In this document: in pieces, positions 1-13,919 of the stretch
How positions within the stretch are numbered: the stretch's first letter is position 1
Layout: every line of letters starts with the position of its first letter
Source: Dipetalonema caudispina
Taxonomy: Eukaryota; Nematoda; Chromadorea; Rhabditida; Onchocercidae
Direction: 5' to 3'
Assembly: GCA_013365325.1 (NCBI GenBank)
Contig: JABVXV010000088.1
Coordinates: 62,001 to 126,000 of the forward strand
DNA length: 64,000 bases
Notes under the pieces: model-generated
Databases searched by the model: none
Seen by the model: only the letters and a program-made list of their open reading frames with translations
Told to the model about the DNA's origin: nothing
Position numbers and translations under genes: made by a program

Positions 1-1989
1 TAATATTTCTTTTCTTTATTCATTTCAGCATCTTTGTCCACTGTTACTTATTCTTGTAAAACTTGGCAAGTGGTAGTAAAAATTTGGATATTCTAATGGT
101 CTACAATAAATTAGGCCTAGCTTAATTTTGAGGTACAATCTAACTCTTTTTTCGCAAGATTGCTTATGAAATTTGCTTATCCTTACGGTACGAAAAGAAA
201 ATGTTGTTGGGAAAATGTTAGAAAATAATAAATGAGTAAGATGTAATACCATAACCATTAGTTGAAAATTTCTTCCAAAAATTTCTTCAAACTATTTATT
301 CTACAAAAACTTTCACACTGCAATGTTAAAAATTTCTTTGAATATTTGTCTTTGTCGAGACAAATATATTGTCTCATCAAAAGAATTTTCAAAAAACATC
401 CTCATGACAAACTAATTGCTATTTGTAAACAAAAAAAAAAAAAAAAAAAAACAAGAACCAATAATAGGGTTATATAGAGAGAGGAGGATGCATACGGTGT
501 AAGAAACAGGTTATAAAGACATGGAAAGGAAATATTGAACCTATGAACCTACTGGTTGCTTAATGACAATTTACTGTCAACTGATGATATTTGTTGCATG
601 AAATATTTGTTTGAATTCACTTAAATTAATCATGCCTGTTAGAAAAATCCACTGATTATCCTGGAGTCATCAGTAAAACCACTTTGTTTGGTATCTTGAT
701 ACTCTCACGCAAAAAAAAAAAAAAAAAAATTTTTTAAAAAAGACGAAAATTCAAATCTTTAGCAATGTTACCGTAATTTAGATTATCTGTTGAAATTTTA
801 ACCCACAAACTATCTAATTATTTCCACATTAACGTTGTAACCGTAATAAGCACGATTAATGCTGATCGTTAGTTGACAAGATCACCTTATCAGTTATGTT
901 CAATTACGACATTGTGGGAGAACCATTTACAAAGGTGCATTAATGGTTTAACTTTGAGATATACAAAATGTAAAAATAAAACTGTAATCATTTTGTATAA
1001 GTATGCAGATAATGTCAAACAGTTACCGAGTACAAAAAGGAAAAGGAAATAGTTTTAGAAGTTGGATAGAAAATTTTTTGAATCTTACCCTCACTAATCT
1101 AACTTCATAATTTGAGTACAATAAATCAATTGTCATATGTAAATTTTAATAAGAAAATGTTGGATTGTTCAGGTAGCAATATTGATTATCAGGACTCTCC
1201 CTTTCTCTTTCTCTCTCTCTCTCTCTCTCCCTCTAGGTATTAATCGTTTCACATTACTTAATAATAAGATTGATAAGGATGAAGCACTTTGTAAAAGTTT
1301 AGTAGTATTTACCATATTCCATTATTTGTTTCTTTGATTTGTTCAAAAATTTTTTTTCCACTAACATAAAGCATTATAAAAATTCACTTACTGATACGAT
1401 CTCTGAAGATCTTTTCAATCAACCAGTTTTTTGATATGATCAACAGCATAAAGCAAAATCCATCATTTTCTATTATTTTTTTTCCCAATGGATAATAGAG
1501 TAGTAATGACAATATAATGATGGCTAACACATTGTACTTAATGAATAAATGTAAAACCTGAAATGCAGGCTTTTCTACTACAGTGATAACGATAGCAAAC
1601 TTGATTATCTGTTCTCTTCTCATCAATTCATTTTCATTTTTTGTTCAAATCTTTTTCAACAACAGAAACAATAAATGTAGCATTGAAGAAATTTGAGATT
1701 GTCAGATAAAATACTATGTTTAACAAAAGATACGCTAATGATATCTGTTAGAGAAAAAAAGAAGTTCAATGACTATTTTTGTGAACGAAATCTGAATAAA
1801 TTCCAATTTCTTGCTAAATCATAACATTTCTTATTTTCACTCCAATACGTAAATCTTTGTAGAAAAAAAAAAAAAAAAAAAAAAGAAAAAAGAACAATGA
1901 TTCGTATCAATGCGCTGCATTTCAATGCAATTAATTAAAACGGCAATTTAAATCAGCTGTTGATTTATTTATTATTCATCGATAATATT
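1..1989. other. No gene recognised; upstream of the astacin gene
   Basis: AT-rich sequence with A-runs near 430-450, 711-729 and 1862-1884, and a CT-rich run near 1204-1230. The few open frames are short, low in complexity and look like chance. The astacin promoter and any 5' untranslated exon should lie here or further left, but I cannot place them. Confidence 0.5.
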
Positions 1990-4900
1990 ATGATCGAAAC
2001 AAATCAGCAATCAACAAGTGAACGTATAACAATGTTGATTGCTGCTTTCTGCTTAACAAATAACTTTCACCAACAAGTAATTTGATTTTAGAACTTGAAA
2101 TGTAAGTTACAGAAAGATAAAGAGGGAAATTTCGAATGAATGAAATGGGATAAAATAATTGTAAAGGATTATAAAGTTATTATTATGAAATTGTCATCAA
2201 TTAAATTATAATATTTCATCAACAATGTTGTTGACTGAACAGAAAGAAATCTTTTAATTTTTCATTGAATCGAAACAAACGAATGAAAAGAAAAAAAAGA
2301 AAGAAAGAAGGAAAAAAGTTGAAACGTACGATAATAAAGTAATGTTGATGATCATTTCTTTTTGCGAATTCCCTCTTTTTTTCTCATCTTGCTAAATATT
2401 CATTTATTTTATTTGATAATAGATTATTGATGGTGATGAATTGGATCTTATGATAATTGCTAATATCATAAACCAATAAAGTTGCTAAATTACAAGTGTA
2501 AGTATTAAAATTTTGCACCATACAATTATAATTCAAACAATTAATTAATCGAATATTGTATGTTTTGTATGATGAACAAAATAAAATTGTCAAAAAGAGA
2601 AAAAAGAAGTACAAAAATTAAGAGATATTTGTTTTGATATGAACATTTTCAGTTTACAATAGAAGTTGCAAAATTTGAGAGGCGACAAAAAGATAATATT
2701 GCATTAAATCCTGAAGAAAATGGTCGATATTATGAAGGTAAGAAATTTCCTTTTTGTTTATTCTTTTTTTCCAATATTCGATCAATATTTTTTCGTTATT
2801 GGCTCAAGCAGGAATTAATTATTTGATTAGAGATAATTATGTTAACTAATTGATGGTGTGAATATGACAATACTGTCCGAATCAGTGTAATTAACTATAA
2901 GTTCTAATACAATATCCTTAATGTTACAGTGTGATAAAAAACATTAAGCGCTATTGTCTTAAGCTAATTTTTATTGCTCAACTCATTATCATCCATTAAT
3001 ATCATCATCGTCATCTCGAAAAAAAAACCACATTTTCCTTTTGTTATTGAATGGCGCACAGTGTTACCAATTTCACTGAAACGATCCTCTCTATTTTTTC
3101 TTTTTCCCTAAAACTTGATTTCAATCTCATTTAATTAATTAGCATAATAGATAAATATTTGTATGTGTACTACTTCAACACAATGATTACGCTTATATTT
3201 AATGATCTTTTGCATAAATTTACTTTCTTCTAGAAAAAAAATTTTTTAGTTGCGAATAATCAAAGTAATTGGGTCATTTTCAGCTGTTAATATGGTAATG
3301 ATAAAATGATACCATTTATTGAGGCCTATATTGTACATTTGCAACGAAAAAAAAAAAAGGGAAAAAGTAGTCATAATTGCTTTAACGCAATTGCTCACAA
3401 AAAATCAGATCTAAAATGTATTCGTTGCAAATATATGATTCAAAAACATATCAATAATACCAAAATAATTATTAATTAATCTAACATATTAACAGTTATA
3501 ATTTGAAAGCTAAAAATGCTAGATGAAGGATTAATCATGATCACTTAATTAATAATTATTTTACTTTTACCGTTCTCTTCTTTAAGATAAAAATATCTAT
3601 ATGCCAATAATGAAAAAGTAAAATAGTAGTTTGAATTTCAATTTCATAAAATTATTCAATTAAGGAAATTTAATATTATTTCAGGTGATATTGTTTTGGA
3701 CGCACAACAAGCTCATGAAATTTATGAGAGTACGCTACAGCATGGAAGACGTACAAAACGGAAATTCATCCGTTCCGAATTACGTCGATGGGATTCACAT
3801 AAACCGATCATTTATAGTTTCGACGGGTCACATAGTATGTCCACGTTGCAATACATTACAATTCCCATTTACCTACATGTCAAACATGTTTCTTCTGCTT
3901 TTTTTTTGTTGCAGAAGATAACATTTATATAAGAAGAATTATCAATGAATAAATATTATTTAATTACAGTTAATACTCGAGTATCATGATTTAATTATAG
4001 TTAATATTTGAGTATCATGATTTAATTTAATTTTTAAAAAGAAAACAAAAATTTCATTGAATGAGCAGATTTTTCAATGTATTAATATGGAAATTTTTTT
4101 TGTTTTTTTTTTTCTATTCCACTCATATGAATTGGATAAGATTTAAATAATCAAAATAGCTTTATAAGCACAAATATAATTAACTGAACAAAGCCATCAT
4201 TAAACAGTTTAATTAATTTTTACATAATTTCTGCATAAGCGATATAGCATTTATCTATTACATTTGTTTTACCATTTCTACAAATCTTTCAAAATAAGGT
4301 CATTTGTTCGGCAAAAGTGAAAAAGAAATTTTGATGAAAATTTCAATCATTACAAGGATTGTAAGGATAAAAATTCTACCCAATTTTATCATTCATTCTT
4401 TTAAGCGAACCAAAGAGAGTAGAAAATATGTCACATTTGTAAAAGGAAAGTGAGAATTCCTTCTTCTTTTTTTTCCCCCTTTCCATTTGATCCTTTATAC
4501 ATGCAATTAATTAGTAATGCACAAATGGACTTGCGATAAATTACTTTTCTTTTCAATTTCGTCCTTCCTATTTGTGAGAAATTAGTGTTAAATGATTGGA
4601 AAAAAAAAAGGAAAAAATGAGCAGGAAGAAAATAAGGGTGGCATTATGGTTAGTAATAAATAAAACAAGTTTTGCATAATTACCTATACCTAATTAGACT
4701 TATAATTGAAGAGTATAGTGTTGTTCGAATCAATTTTAATTTCTTTATACCATCTCATTTGAAGGTTATTTTCGACCATATAAACTTGTTATAATCATTC
4801 AGCTACACTACGAGTTTATTAATAAATTTTTTTCCACTCAGATTACTGGAAAATTATGTGGAAAAGAAAAAAACTCTCCAAATGTAATACTGCTTTAGAA

Positions 4901-7419
4901 AAAAAAAAAATTTCAAATAAACGAAAAACGCCTGAGGGTGAGAATCAACGTTGAAAATTTTTATCGTTCAATTTTAGACTAAAGTCTAAAAATTAACAAA
5001 AACTTTCCCCCATTTTATCAACCAATTTTAGCTTACAAAAAAGAAAAAAAAGTATTGTTGGTAAAGTTGAAATATTCCTTTGACGAAAATATTTCAAGCG
5101 ATACTCTACAGATCATTGTTAAAAAAAATTATTAAATTATCTTCCAATAAATTTTTGCTTGAGCTTTACAACTGCCTAATCAATGGAAATTGAATGGAAA
5201 ATTTTAAATTCTGGTAGTATTAATACTTATCAAATATTAATTATCTATAACAATGGAATTAATTAATTTACAATATACTGGTAATTATTTCAGCTGCACG
5301 AGAACAACGGGTAATTGAATTGGCACTTGAACATTGGCACAATATAACATGTTTGAATTTTGAGCGAAGAGATAATGAGATTCAGGAAAATCGAATCGTT
5401 TTTACGGATGTGGATGGATGTGCATCTAATGTTGGTAGACATCCACTTGGCGAGCCACAATTTGTCTCATTGGCACCGGAATGCATTCGAGTATGTCCCT
5501 ATCATCCTGCCATCTCATCATACATCATTTTAAGGTATCTACGGCAAAAGTCATGAGAATTTAGCTCATGTATGGGTAGATATAATCATTCCGGAAAAGT
5601 ATTATCTTAAATACTTGAAACTATAGGATCTTATGCTGTATTTAGTGAATGATAAGTTTTAAGAAAAAAAGATTTCGAAGATTACAGTTAGGTGTGATAG
5701 CACATGAAGTGGCACATGCATTGGGTTTTTGGCATGAGCAATCACGACCTGATCGTGATAATTATGTTACGGTTCGATGGGAGAATATCGATCGTGACAG
5801 CAAGGGGCAATTTTTGAAAGAATTGCCAGCCGATGTGGATAACGGTGGTGTACCATATGATTATGGCAGCATTATGCATTATAGGTAAAATTGAAATTTT
5901 ATTGAAACCTATACAATCTCCGAATCATTTTTAATTCTCATATATGTTCATTTGCAGTATCTGATATAACATCATCTCTTATTAAGATTCCGGTTTTTTT
6001 TTTTTTTTCGAACAATCCTAGAAAGCATTGATACATCATGAGATAGAAAATGTAATGAAATAAACTGTTTTATCATTTAACCTAAAATACATTTGAAAAT
6101 GGTATGGCAAAGGTTGATAAGATTATAAGAACAATGAATGACCTTTCTTGTTACTAACTCATTTAAAGCATTTCTCATCGAAATTCAATCCAATTACAGA
6201 AGTAAAGCATTCGGTCGATATGATGATTTGTTTACATTGAATACAAACATAGTGGATTATCAAAAGACCATTGGACAGCGAGATCAGTTATCGTTCAACG
6301 ATATCCGTCTCATGAATGTGATATATTGTAGTGATTCATGCACGCAGAAATTACCCTGTCAACGTGGAGGATATACGGATCCAAGACGATGTGGACGATG
6401 TCGCTGTCCAGATGGATTCACTGGAAAAGTATATATTCAAAATTTATTATCATTTATTTAAAAAATAAATAAATAAATAAAAGCTTTCATATGTAGCAAT
6501 CTAAAACCTATACAAAAATACCACAAAAGATTGGATAAATCAGTTAACGGTATTCAGAAGTATTGTTCGAAAAATATTCAACTTTAGTAATATACTAACC
6601 TCAGGAATCGGTATAAAGTAAAATCAATATAATTTGACGATTTTTTTAGGAATAAAAATGATAGCTTTCAATTTATGAAATAATTCTATTCTATTGTTAC
6701 TTTTTGCAGCTCTGTGAACGAGTAATGCCAGGATTTGGAGCAGATTGTGGTGGTCGTATGGAATTAACATCCAGTTGGAAACGTATTACAAGTCCAAATT
6801 ATCCCAGAGCTTTTAAGGAGGGACAAGAATGTAGTTGGCTTCTGGTAGCTCCACCTGGTCAACGTGTGCAATTACGATTCTACGGTGAATTCGAAATGTA
6901 CTGCAAGGTACGACATTCACTCTGCATGGATTATATCGAGATACGCAATTCAACTGATTTCGCCAATACGGGAATGAGGTACTACACTACATCTATGATA
7001 TTACCGGTTCATTTTAAATAAAGAAAGATTTATAGCTAAATTGGACTATATTGTTCACATATTTTAAATTAATGGAATCGGAAATAATTTTAAATGAACT
7101 ATAGTTAGATCTAACTTTTGCATCTTGTGAAGAGTGAAAAAGCATTTCCGTCACATTTCAAAATTACTCTTCATATTTCAGATATTGTTGTTATGGAACG
7201 CCACAATCATCAATTATGTCAGCTACTGAAGATATGTTGGTACTCTTCCGATCATTCTATCGTAGTGGCAAAGGTTTCCAGGCGCAGGTACGCGCGCTAC
7301 CAACAACCGGTTCGTTCTTGGCGTGGTCCGAGTGGTCTGCCTGCAATACATCGTGTGGCATCTCCGGTATCAGGCACTGTCGACGTATCTATGTCGATGG
7401 TGCCTGCATGTTAGTTTAG
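1990..7419 (+). CDS. dpy-31: Astacin-family zinc metalloprotease with EGF, CUB and TSP1 modules (DPY-31/NAS-35 type)
   Basis: Secreted protease; C. elegans DPY-31 processes cuticle procollagen at the C-propeptide. Exons: 1990-2076 (tentative), 2653-2737, 3685-3834, 5294-5490, 5688-5884, 6200-6428, 6710-6978, 7182-7419; phases agree throughout (483 codons). Seen, using numbering that includes the tentative exon: prodomain with a basic cleavage site RRTKRK near residue 79; the zinc site HEVAHALGFWHEQ from about 179; Met-turn SIMHY near 234; a Cys-rich EGF-like stretch (PCQRGGYTDPRRCGRC); a CUB domain from about 325; and a TSP1 start (WSEWSACNTSCG). The first exon is the weakest part: it offers two in-frame Mets (1990, 2032) and a short hydrophobic stretch, and I chose it only because its donor is in phase. 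The TSP1 stops early, so either the C-terminus is short or one more exon is missed. The exact NAS paralogue is inferred. Confidence 0.85.
3960..4021. repeat. 31-bp tandem duplication
   Basis: Two adjacent copies of a 31-base unit (3960-3990 and 3991-4021) that differ at three positions. They lie in the astacin intron after the exon ending at 3834. Each copy holds GAGTATCATGATT. Confidence 0.85.
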
Positions 7420-8842
7420 AAGTCCTTTCCCCATCAACTACTTCACACCCATGCATTCAACAATCCTAACTGCTGAACAAATTATTGTGATTTATGAAAT
7501 CTCGCATGGTAAAATAAGTCCCTTGGCAATGAAATGTAGTGTATACATCGTGGTACTAAGTACCGATGTAACATCTTAGATTAGTAGACCAGGTTTCAAC
7601 AAAAAGATTATTTTAATGACGATGTGTAAAGTTGAGGTGTTGTCTGAACTACTTGACGTTTGTTCCTCTAACAGTCAAACTTACTGGCTATTTCCTAGTT
7701 TGCATCCAAGAAATATGGAAAATGTGAGTTCAAGAAGCGACTAATTAAAACAGTTAACATCCTACACGATAATAAAGTGCATCAAATATCTCACCGATTA
7801 CTGCATCAGCTTGTCTAACTTGCGCATGATGAATAGTGGATGTTCTTTTAAAGCAAAACTATTAGTTGAAAAGATAACTTGATCATTCTTGTAGTGTTGA
7901 ACATTCGAACGGTGAGGTCTACGGATAAAACCAGTGCAAATTTGAACAAACACTCTGCGGAAGATTCCTAATACTACTCGACGAAATACAAACGGTAAGA
8001 ATTATCGAAGCAATTAAGCATCAATATCAACATTATATAAAATTTCACTGCATAAGAACTATCTTAAGTATAAATCTCTAAAGTGAATCATTTGAAGCAT
8101 GCCTGAATCTTTCCTATCAGTAGTACAAATGATCACCAACTGAGTCAAATGTTATGATAATGGTAATGCTGAATACTTAAAACATCGTGCTAGAATCCTA
8201 AAATTCCCACTAAGCATCCAAGAAGACAAATTAAGGTTTCAGCTAATCGAGATCAGATGCTTTAACCATCAAAAACGGTTAGCGCGAAAAGCCTTAATCA
8301 AGGTAATTTTTACAGGCCTGTGAAATCAAAGATACATATTTACAGGTGTACTTTTAAACGAACAGTTTTATGGAATTTATTAATGAACTTTTTAAAAGCT
8401 TTATGTTTCAGGGAAAGAACGGTGACAGAATCACGTAACGGAATCAGTGATGTTCGGACATAGCTCGCAATGAACAATGTTTACAGCGGCTTATAATTAG
8501 AATGCCTTTTAAAATACATATATATATATATATATAAAGAGACATAGGAGCAAGAAAGTGGATAACAATAGCTAGTCAATGATAATAAGATAACTAATAC
8601 GAACTTTTAACTTCATTAACGTGTGCTAATATCGTGGAAATGTTCGAAACGAGTGAATCATAATGATCTCATCATTGCATAAATGTTTCTAATAGAAATG
8701 CCTTAAATTACGGACACAGCTATCCATATATCATAACTTAACTAGTGGGAAAGAAGAGAATATCTGCAAATCGTCAGTGATAAATTAGGAATATATAGCG
8801 CGAATGCTGCTATAAATATAACAAATACTGCTATGAATATTA
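7420..8842. other. Convergent intergenic region, no gene seen
   Basis: Lies between the 3' ends of the astacin gene (+) and MED30 (-). It holds a short hairpin at about 7544-7568 and a TA run near 8517-8536. An acceptor-like TTTCAG before 8412 leads only to a short open stretch, so I do not call an extra astacin exon there. Confidence 0.5.
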
Positions 8843-10927
8843 TCAGCTCTTATCTGCTTTCTTTAAAAAACGTGGATCGGAAACTAAACACATCCAGTCC
8901 AGATTTTTTAGCGCTGTATTCAGCTTCACCAGCTTGCGTCGTTGCACTTCAAATGTCTCTTCCTTGGCCGCCTGAAATGCATACAATACTGTACAAAAGT
9001 GATAGCAACACAAATTTTATATACATCTTTATAATTAACTATACATTCCATAATAAGTGCCTGTCGTAATATGAACAACATAGTAGACAGTCACTCTAGA
9101 TTATTTCATTTTCCATAAATCCAGCTACCAGAACAGAGATAAGTTCTTTTTTCATAGTAATAAACAGAAAATTACGTTAGCACTAGAAGAATGAAACCCA
9201 TTCAAATCCAAGTCGTTTTTATAAAAATTTCCTAACTTCGCCAAATGAATCAATAAAGTGCAAAAAGAACGACAACAGCATTGCTATAGAATTTCATACT
9301 ACAGACAAGTCAGAAATTAATACCAATTCAGGCGGTTTTTGTGGAGGACTTGGATCGGTCATCAATGTAATGAATTCATCCTCACTGATATTCGCCACCC
9401 TTGGCACACAATCAATTCGCAGTCTTATTTCCGTGATCTTCGATAAAATATACTCACAATACGAAAGCAGTTGTTCCGGATCGCTTACACCCTGTTGTTG
9501 GTGCCAACGGTCTACCGATTTCGTCAAACTTGTCATCAATGTATAGGTCCTGAAAATAGATTGAATCACTCATATTCCCAATGCACTAACCAACAGGTAA
9601 ATTAAAATGAACAACCCATATCACGATCAGGGTTTTTTATGAACTCTCCTTCAAGAGATTCACGAATAATCAGGTTAGTCGCATATTAACTCGTGCTGCA
9701 ATGAATGATCAATCAGTGCTTAAAATCTTAGTAAATCAAATCTACAATCACTCAAGATTTTCTCTTTTCTTCAAAGCTCTGTATAGAATGCAAGCAAGCG
9801 AATGAACTGCATGACTAAACTGATAAAGACAAAAAAATAGCGCAGAGTATGATGACATAAATATACCTCAATAGTAACTCCTGGACCAATTCACGACCGA
9901 TACATGCTAAGGAAGCAACCGAATACTTCGAAAGATCACTTAAGATCTCCGGAGAATATGGTGGAGGATTCATTGGTCGAGCTGCTTTCGTTTCTTCTTT
10001 CTTTGATTTTTCACCAGTCTGATCCGATGCTCTACAATTTTAATGACTTGAATTAGTCATTCACTTTCTGCTTGCTACTTCTATACTACTTTTTAATATC
10101 ACAGGTAACACTGTCTTGCACACCATGAAGAAGCATCAGTTTTTAACTAATAACATCTTAATGTATACCTTTGGGTAGATTGTTGTGATTGCTGCCTTTG
10201 TGATTGTTGCTGAGGCTGATACAATTGTCGATTTTGAAACTGTTGTTGTTGTTGCTGCTGCTGCTCATTTGACGTTTGCGATTGCACTCCTAACGGATAA
10301 TTAGGTTGAGATTGTGATGATGGCCGCATTCCCGGTGACGATTCTTGAGGAGTTCCTGCAGAATACGGCCTTCCCGGCACACCTTGCATATTTGCACCTG
10401 CACCGCTATACATCTGAGCTGTCGGTACACCCTGCATATTCATTATCTGCTGTTGTTGCTGTTGCTGACGTTGATCAGTTGTGGATGGTGCATAACCCAT
10501 CATCATAGCACCACCTGCAGCAGTTAATACTTGAGCAAATATTAAAACTCTCTTACTATAGCTGTTTTTTTTCTAAACCTGTGCAAAAGACTTGCCACAG
10601 TGCTTTTTCTCAATTTTCACATCTGCTCTCATCAACAGTGATTTTTTGATCATTTTTATAGACAAGCTCCGTTCTCAAAATCTCATATATTTGGGAAAAA
10701 TCTTCCTTAATTCGGGATTGTTAATATAACTTCGATTTTTCACCTAAAATATTTGATGCTGGTGAAAATCTATTGGATAATGATATAGTCATATCAGGTA
10801 TATTTGTGCTAAACAGTGTGTACCCAACCCTGACTTACAACTAGAAGCAAATGCCAATTAAATTAAACACACCCTGAGTTTGCTGATAATACACTGGCTG
10901 ATTTGGACCAACGCCTGAGTTCTGCAT
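8843..10927 (-). CDS. mdt-30: Mediator complex subunit 30
   Basis: Head-module subunit of Mediator, which links activators to RNA polymerase II in the nucleus. Exons, in order of translation: 10927-10873, 10514-10169, 10031-9867, 9549-9324, 8971-8843; all phases join, giving 306 residues. The N-terminal half is low complexity, rich in Gln, Pro, Ser and Met, with Gln runs near residues 31 and 100. The conserved helical part starts at about 145 (SVASLACIGRELVQELL), which fits the MED30 pattern of a small residue, IGxE and VQxL, and ends in NLDWMCLVSDPRF. The ATG at 10927 follows an acceptor-like TTGCTTCAG, so it may be trans-spliced. The upstream neighbour RFC5 on the same strand ends 597 bases away. 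Identity rests on remembered family pattern. Confidence 0.85.
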
Positions 10928-11524
10928 CTTCCTGAAGCAAATACCACGAATGCCAGTAAAACAATTCATGTGATCAGTGCATTCTACCCTTCGTTTCTCT
11001 TTTAGTGACAAGTTTACCAAAATCTAGCAATCACATCAATAAAAACCTTCCTTATTTCTCTCAAATAATGTATCAAAACTATCACAGATCTTCTTTCATT
11101 CAAATAAATTTTCATCCAGTAAAGGAATCAAAAAAGACAATACTAACTGCTGAAAGAATTTATTTAAGAGACATATGCAACAATTAAAGATATGGCTTAA
11201 ATATTATCACGACAGCAAACAAAAATAATACAAGCAACTGCTACGAATCATTCCAAATATTTTTAAATCAGCACTCAAAATTTTTCATTAAAAAAATCCT
11301 ATTCCCATGATGTACTACTCTCACAAAATTTTTGGACAGTTTTATTTTAGCCAAATATTCGTTACAACCAAAGACAAACAAATTCCTAAACTAAATACTT
11401 GGTTACAAACGTTTTTGCTTGTTACATGTAACTTTAACGCTATTCAGACTCGCTATTCAGACTTGTGAATGGAGAATTTTCCCCTATAGTTCTTTCATTT
11501 TTATATAAAAACTAAGAATTAAAC
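10928..11524. other. Spacer between RFC5 and MED30, no gene seen
   Basis: About 600 bases between the RFC5 stop and the MED30 start on the same strand. A short plus-strand open frame at 11005-11187 has no recognisable feature. The spacing is wide for a classic nematode operon but does not exclude co-transcription. Confidence 0.5.
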
Positions 11525-13919
11525 TCAGATTGTCACCGCTTGAATTTCAAAACTAGGAGCAAGTTTTGCTAGTTCATTGCGAGTGTTGATAAAAGCACCA
11601 ATTAAAGCCCCAAGCTGTAAACGATCCGAACAGCCCTGCGACAGATGATACTCCATATCTGCCATACAAATCATCAGTCGACTCAATAATTCTGGTGGTA
11701 TAACAAGGCGAAAGATAAAATCATGCATAGAATTCAATATATCGCTGAGTGCAAATGCACGTTCACTTCGAATTTCTTCTATTTCTGTAAAATGAAAACA
11801 GCAGTGAAAAGCTATCCATTTATTTGATTCCTACCAACTGACTTTTTACCGCTGTACAGCATAAGATAAAAAGTTACCAAAGTTTAGCGATATAAAACTC
11901 CATTGATGGTTCAAAAAAGCTTAATATGCCAGACTAAATCATTTTAAAGAAAGCACACCAAACTATGTAATTAAAAATAGTACTCTTAAAAGTAAAAATA
12001 TTATTCCCGTAATTTGTTTTCAGAAAAGATAAAATCTGGTTAATGTCTGCTAACAATTTAAAAAAATTACTTGTGTAAGCATCTTCCATTGAGTCATTTA
12101 ATAGTATCCTCACGATTTTTTCAACATCGGTTGGTAGGGGATAACCCACGCACTGATAAACATTCCGCTCATTAACCGTCTTAAAAGCCATTGCTGTGCT
12201 CTACAAAAGTTGTACCTGAGTGACGGAAGTTGAATATATGTTTATAAATCATGGAGATTCAGGCTTCAACTTTTTCAGCATTACCCGCAATAAACGGATA
12301 GTTGCCGGAAAAGCAGTCATTATTTAAGAAAATTATTGATATTAGAAAACCTATCTATTTTAACACCATTTACAGATGATAAAATATTTGGCCATACAAG
12401 ATCTGATATAACAGCATACGTTATCATACGCCTTTGTCTATCCATTAACTATTTGTTAAGCTGCCGATGCAATAATTAATTGCTATATTACTGAGCTAGT
12501 TCGTTTTAGAAACTAGCTGTAGAAATTAATCATATCAATTAATAATCACATGAAATGGAAAACGTTTACTTGCAAAATATTGATAACTCGTCTCATGTCT
12601 CCTTCAGCCAAATTTAACAATGCTTTCTGACCGTCTTCCGTTACAGTCAGTAATTCCGCCTGCACGATATGATGCAACCGTGGCACTATTTGCTCCTAAA
12701 AGAATATCTCATAATAAGCTTTTCATGTGCAGAGTTTTTCCCCTTTTTTAAATCAAGTGTAATTTGAACGTGATCTGTTTGCTAAACTAACAAATACAAA
12801 CATTTAGTATAGTAACAATATTAAAGAAAAGATTAACATTTGAAAGCGGAGCGAAACGTAGACGTGTGCATCTCGATTGGATTGCCGGAATGATTTTCGA
12901 TAAATAATTACATATAATACAGAATCGAACATTATCCGTGAATTTCTCAATTACACGTCTAAAAGAAGAAACCATTCCAAAAATACCGAACATAAATTCC
13001 ATAGATTAAATCAATGTACTATAAAAGTACCTTAAGGCACTTTGTGCATCCTTTGTCATAGAATCAGCCTCATCTAGGACGACCAGTTTCGGTACATTCC
13101 TTTGATTCTTGTCTATATTTAAAGTGCTCGTTTGAGCAAAATTAATGATTTGTTCTCGAACAATCCCGATGCCTCGATCATCTGATGCGTTTAGCTATAA
13201 AATATGTCAGGGAGAAATATTTAAGAATACGAACAATTAGAGAGTATTTGCATCCAAACACGAATGTGTAACCAAAGGGATATCGACAGAAAAGAAAAAT
13301 GCTATAAGATAATATTGGTACTACATCAGAAATCAGATATATTAAGGGAAGCTATAATGGGAGTAGTAGAAGCAGAACTTCCTTATTATTTGTTAAAAAG
13401 AAGCAAGACGTTGAATCTTTATCAAATGTTATTTTGATGAATTTGAATTTAATTGAATGAATAAATCAAAAAGTGTACTTCTAAAACCATCGATGATAAC
13501 TGCTTTGGTGTATACATCATTCTTGCAGCGGCCAATATGGTACTCGTTTTCCCGGTTCCAGGTGGGCCATAAAACAATAAATGTGGTAGCCGATTTTCAT
13601 TGATCAATTTCATAACTAAATCAGAAGTATGAAATATCACAAATATGATGCATTATTTATCAAAGATAAAATCTAAACTAAACAACAGATCTTTCCCTAT
13701 TGGAATGAGTGATGAAGTTCCGGAAATTTAAAAACTGATATGATATATTTTTCCATATCTTACCTAACAAAAAACGGTAAAAAAAAAATAGAATAACTTA
13801 CGCGTTTCAGTGATTTCTTCATGAGAGACAAGTTCAGTGAGAGAAGCTGGACGATACTTTTCCACCCATGGCATATTAGCAATACTAATATCACCTTTAA
13901 CTTTCCCATCTGATACCAT
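11525..13919 (-). CDS. RFC5: Replication factor C small subunit (RFC5 type)
   Basis: ATPase subunit of the clamp loader that places PCNA on DNA. Exons: 13919-13802, 13615-13479, 13194-13031, 12958-12838, 12695-12570, 12200-12071, 11784-11525; phases join and give 351 residues, close to human RFC5 (340). Seen: N-terminal PWVEKYRP; Walker A GPPGTGKT at residues 56-63; Walker B VVLDEAD at about 123-129; the RFC box SRCTR with LSKIIPAIQ before it; sensor-2 region LAEGDMRR; and a C-terminal collar. The [13 protein letters not shown] and RVIEKFTDN stretches favour RFC5 over RFC2 or RFC4. An in-frame Met at 13955 would add 12 residues; 13919 was chosen because it sits close to PWVEKYRP. Head to head with MED19 across 637 bases. 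Confidence 0.93.

Noticed and set aside
9294..9323. MED30 ending at the stop at 9294
   Set aside because: A GT donor at 9323 joins in phase to an exon at 8971 that encodes the conserved MED30 C-terminus.
10314..10527. Plus-strand frames opposite MED30 exon 2
   Set aside because: They are the complement of the Gln-coding repeats.
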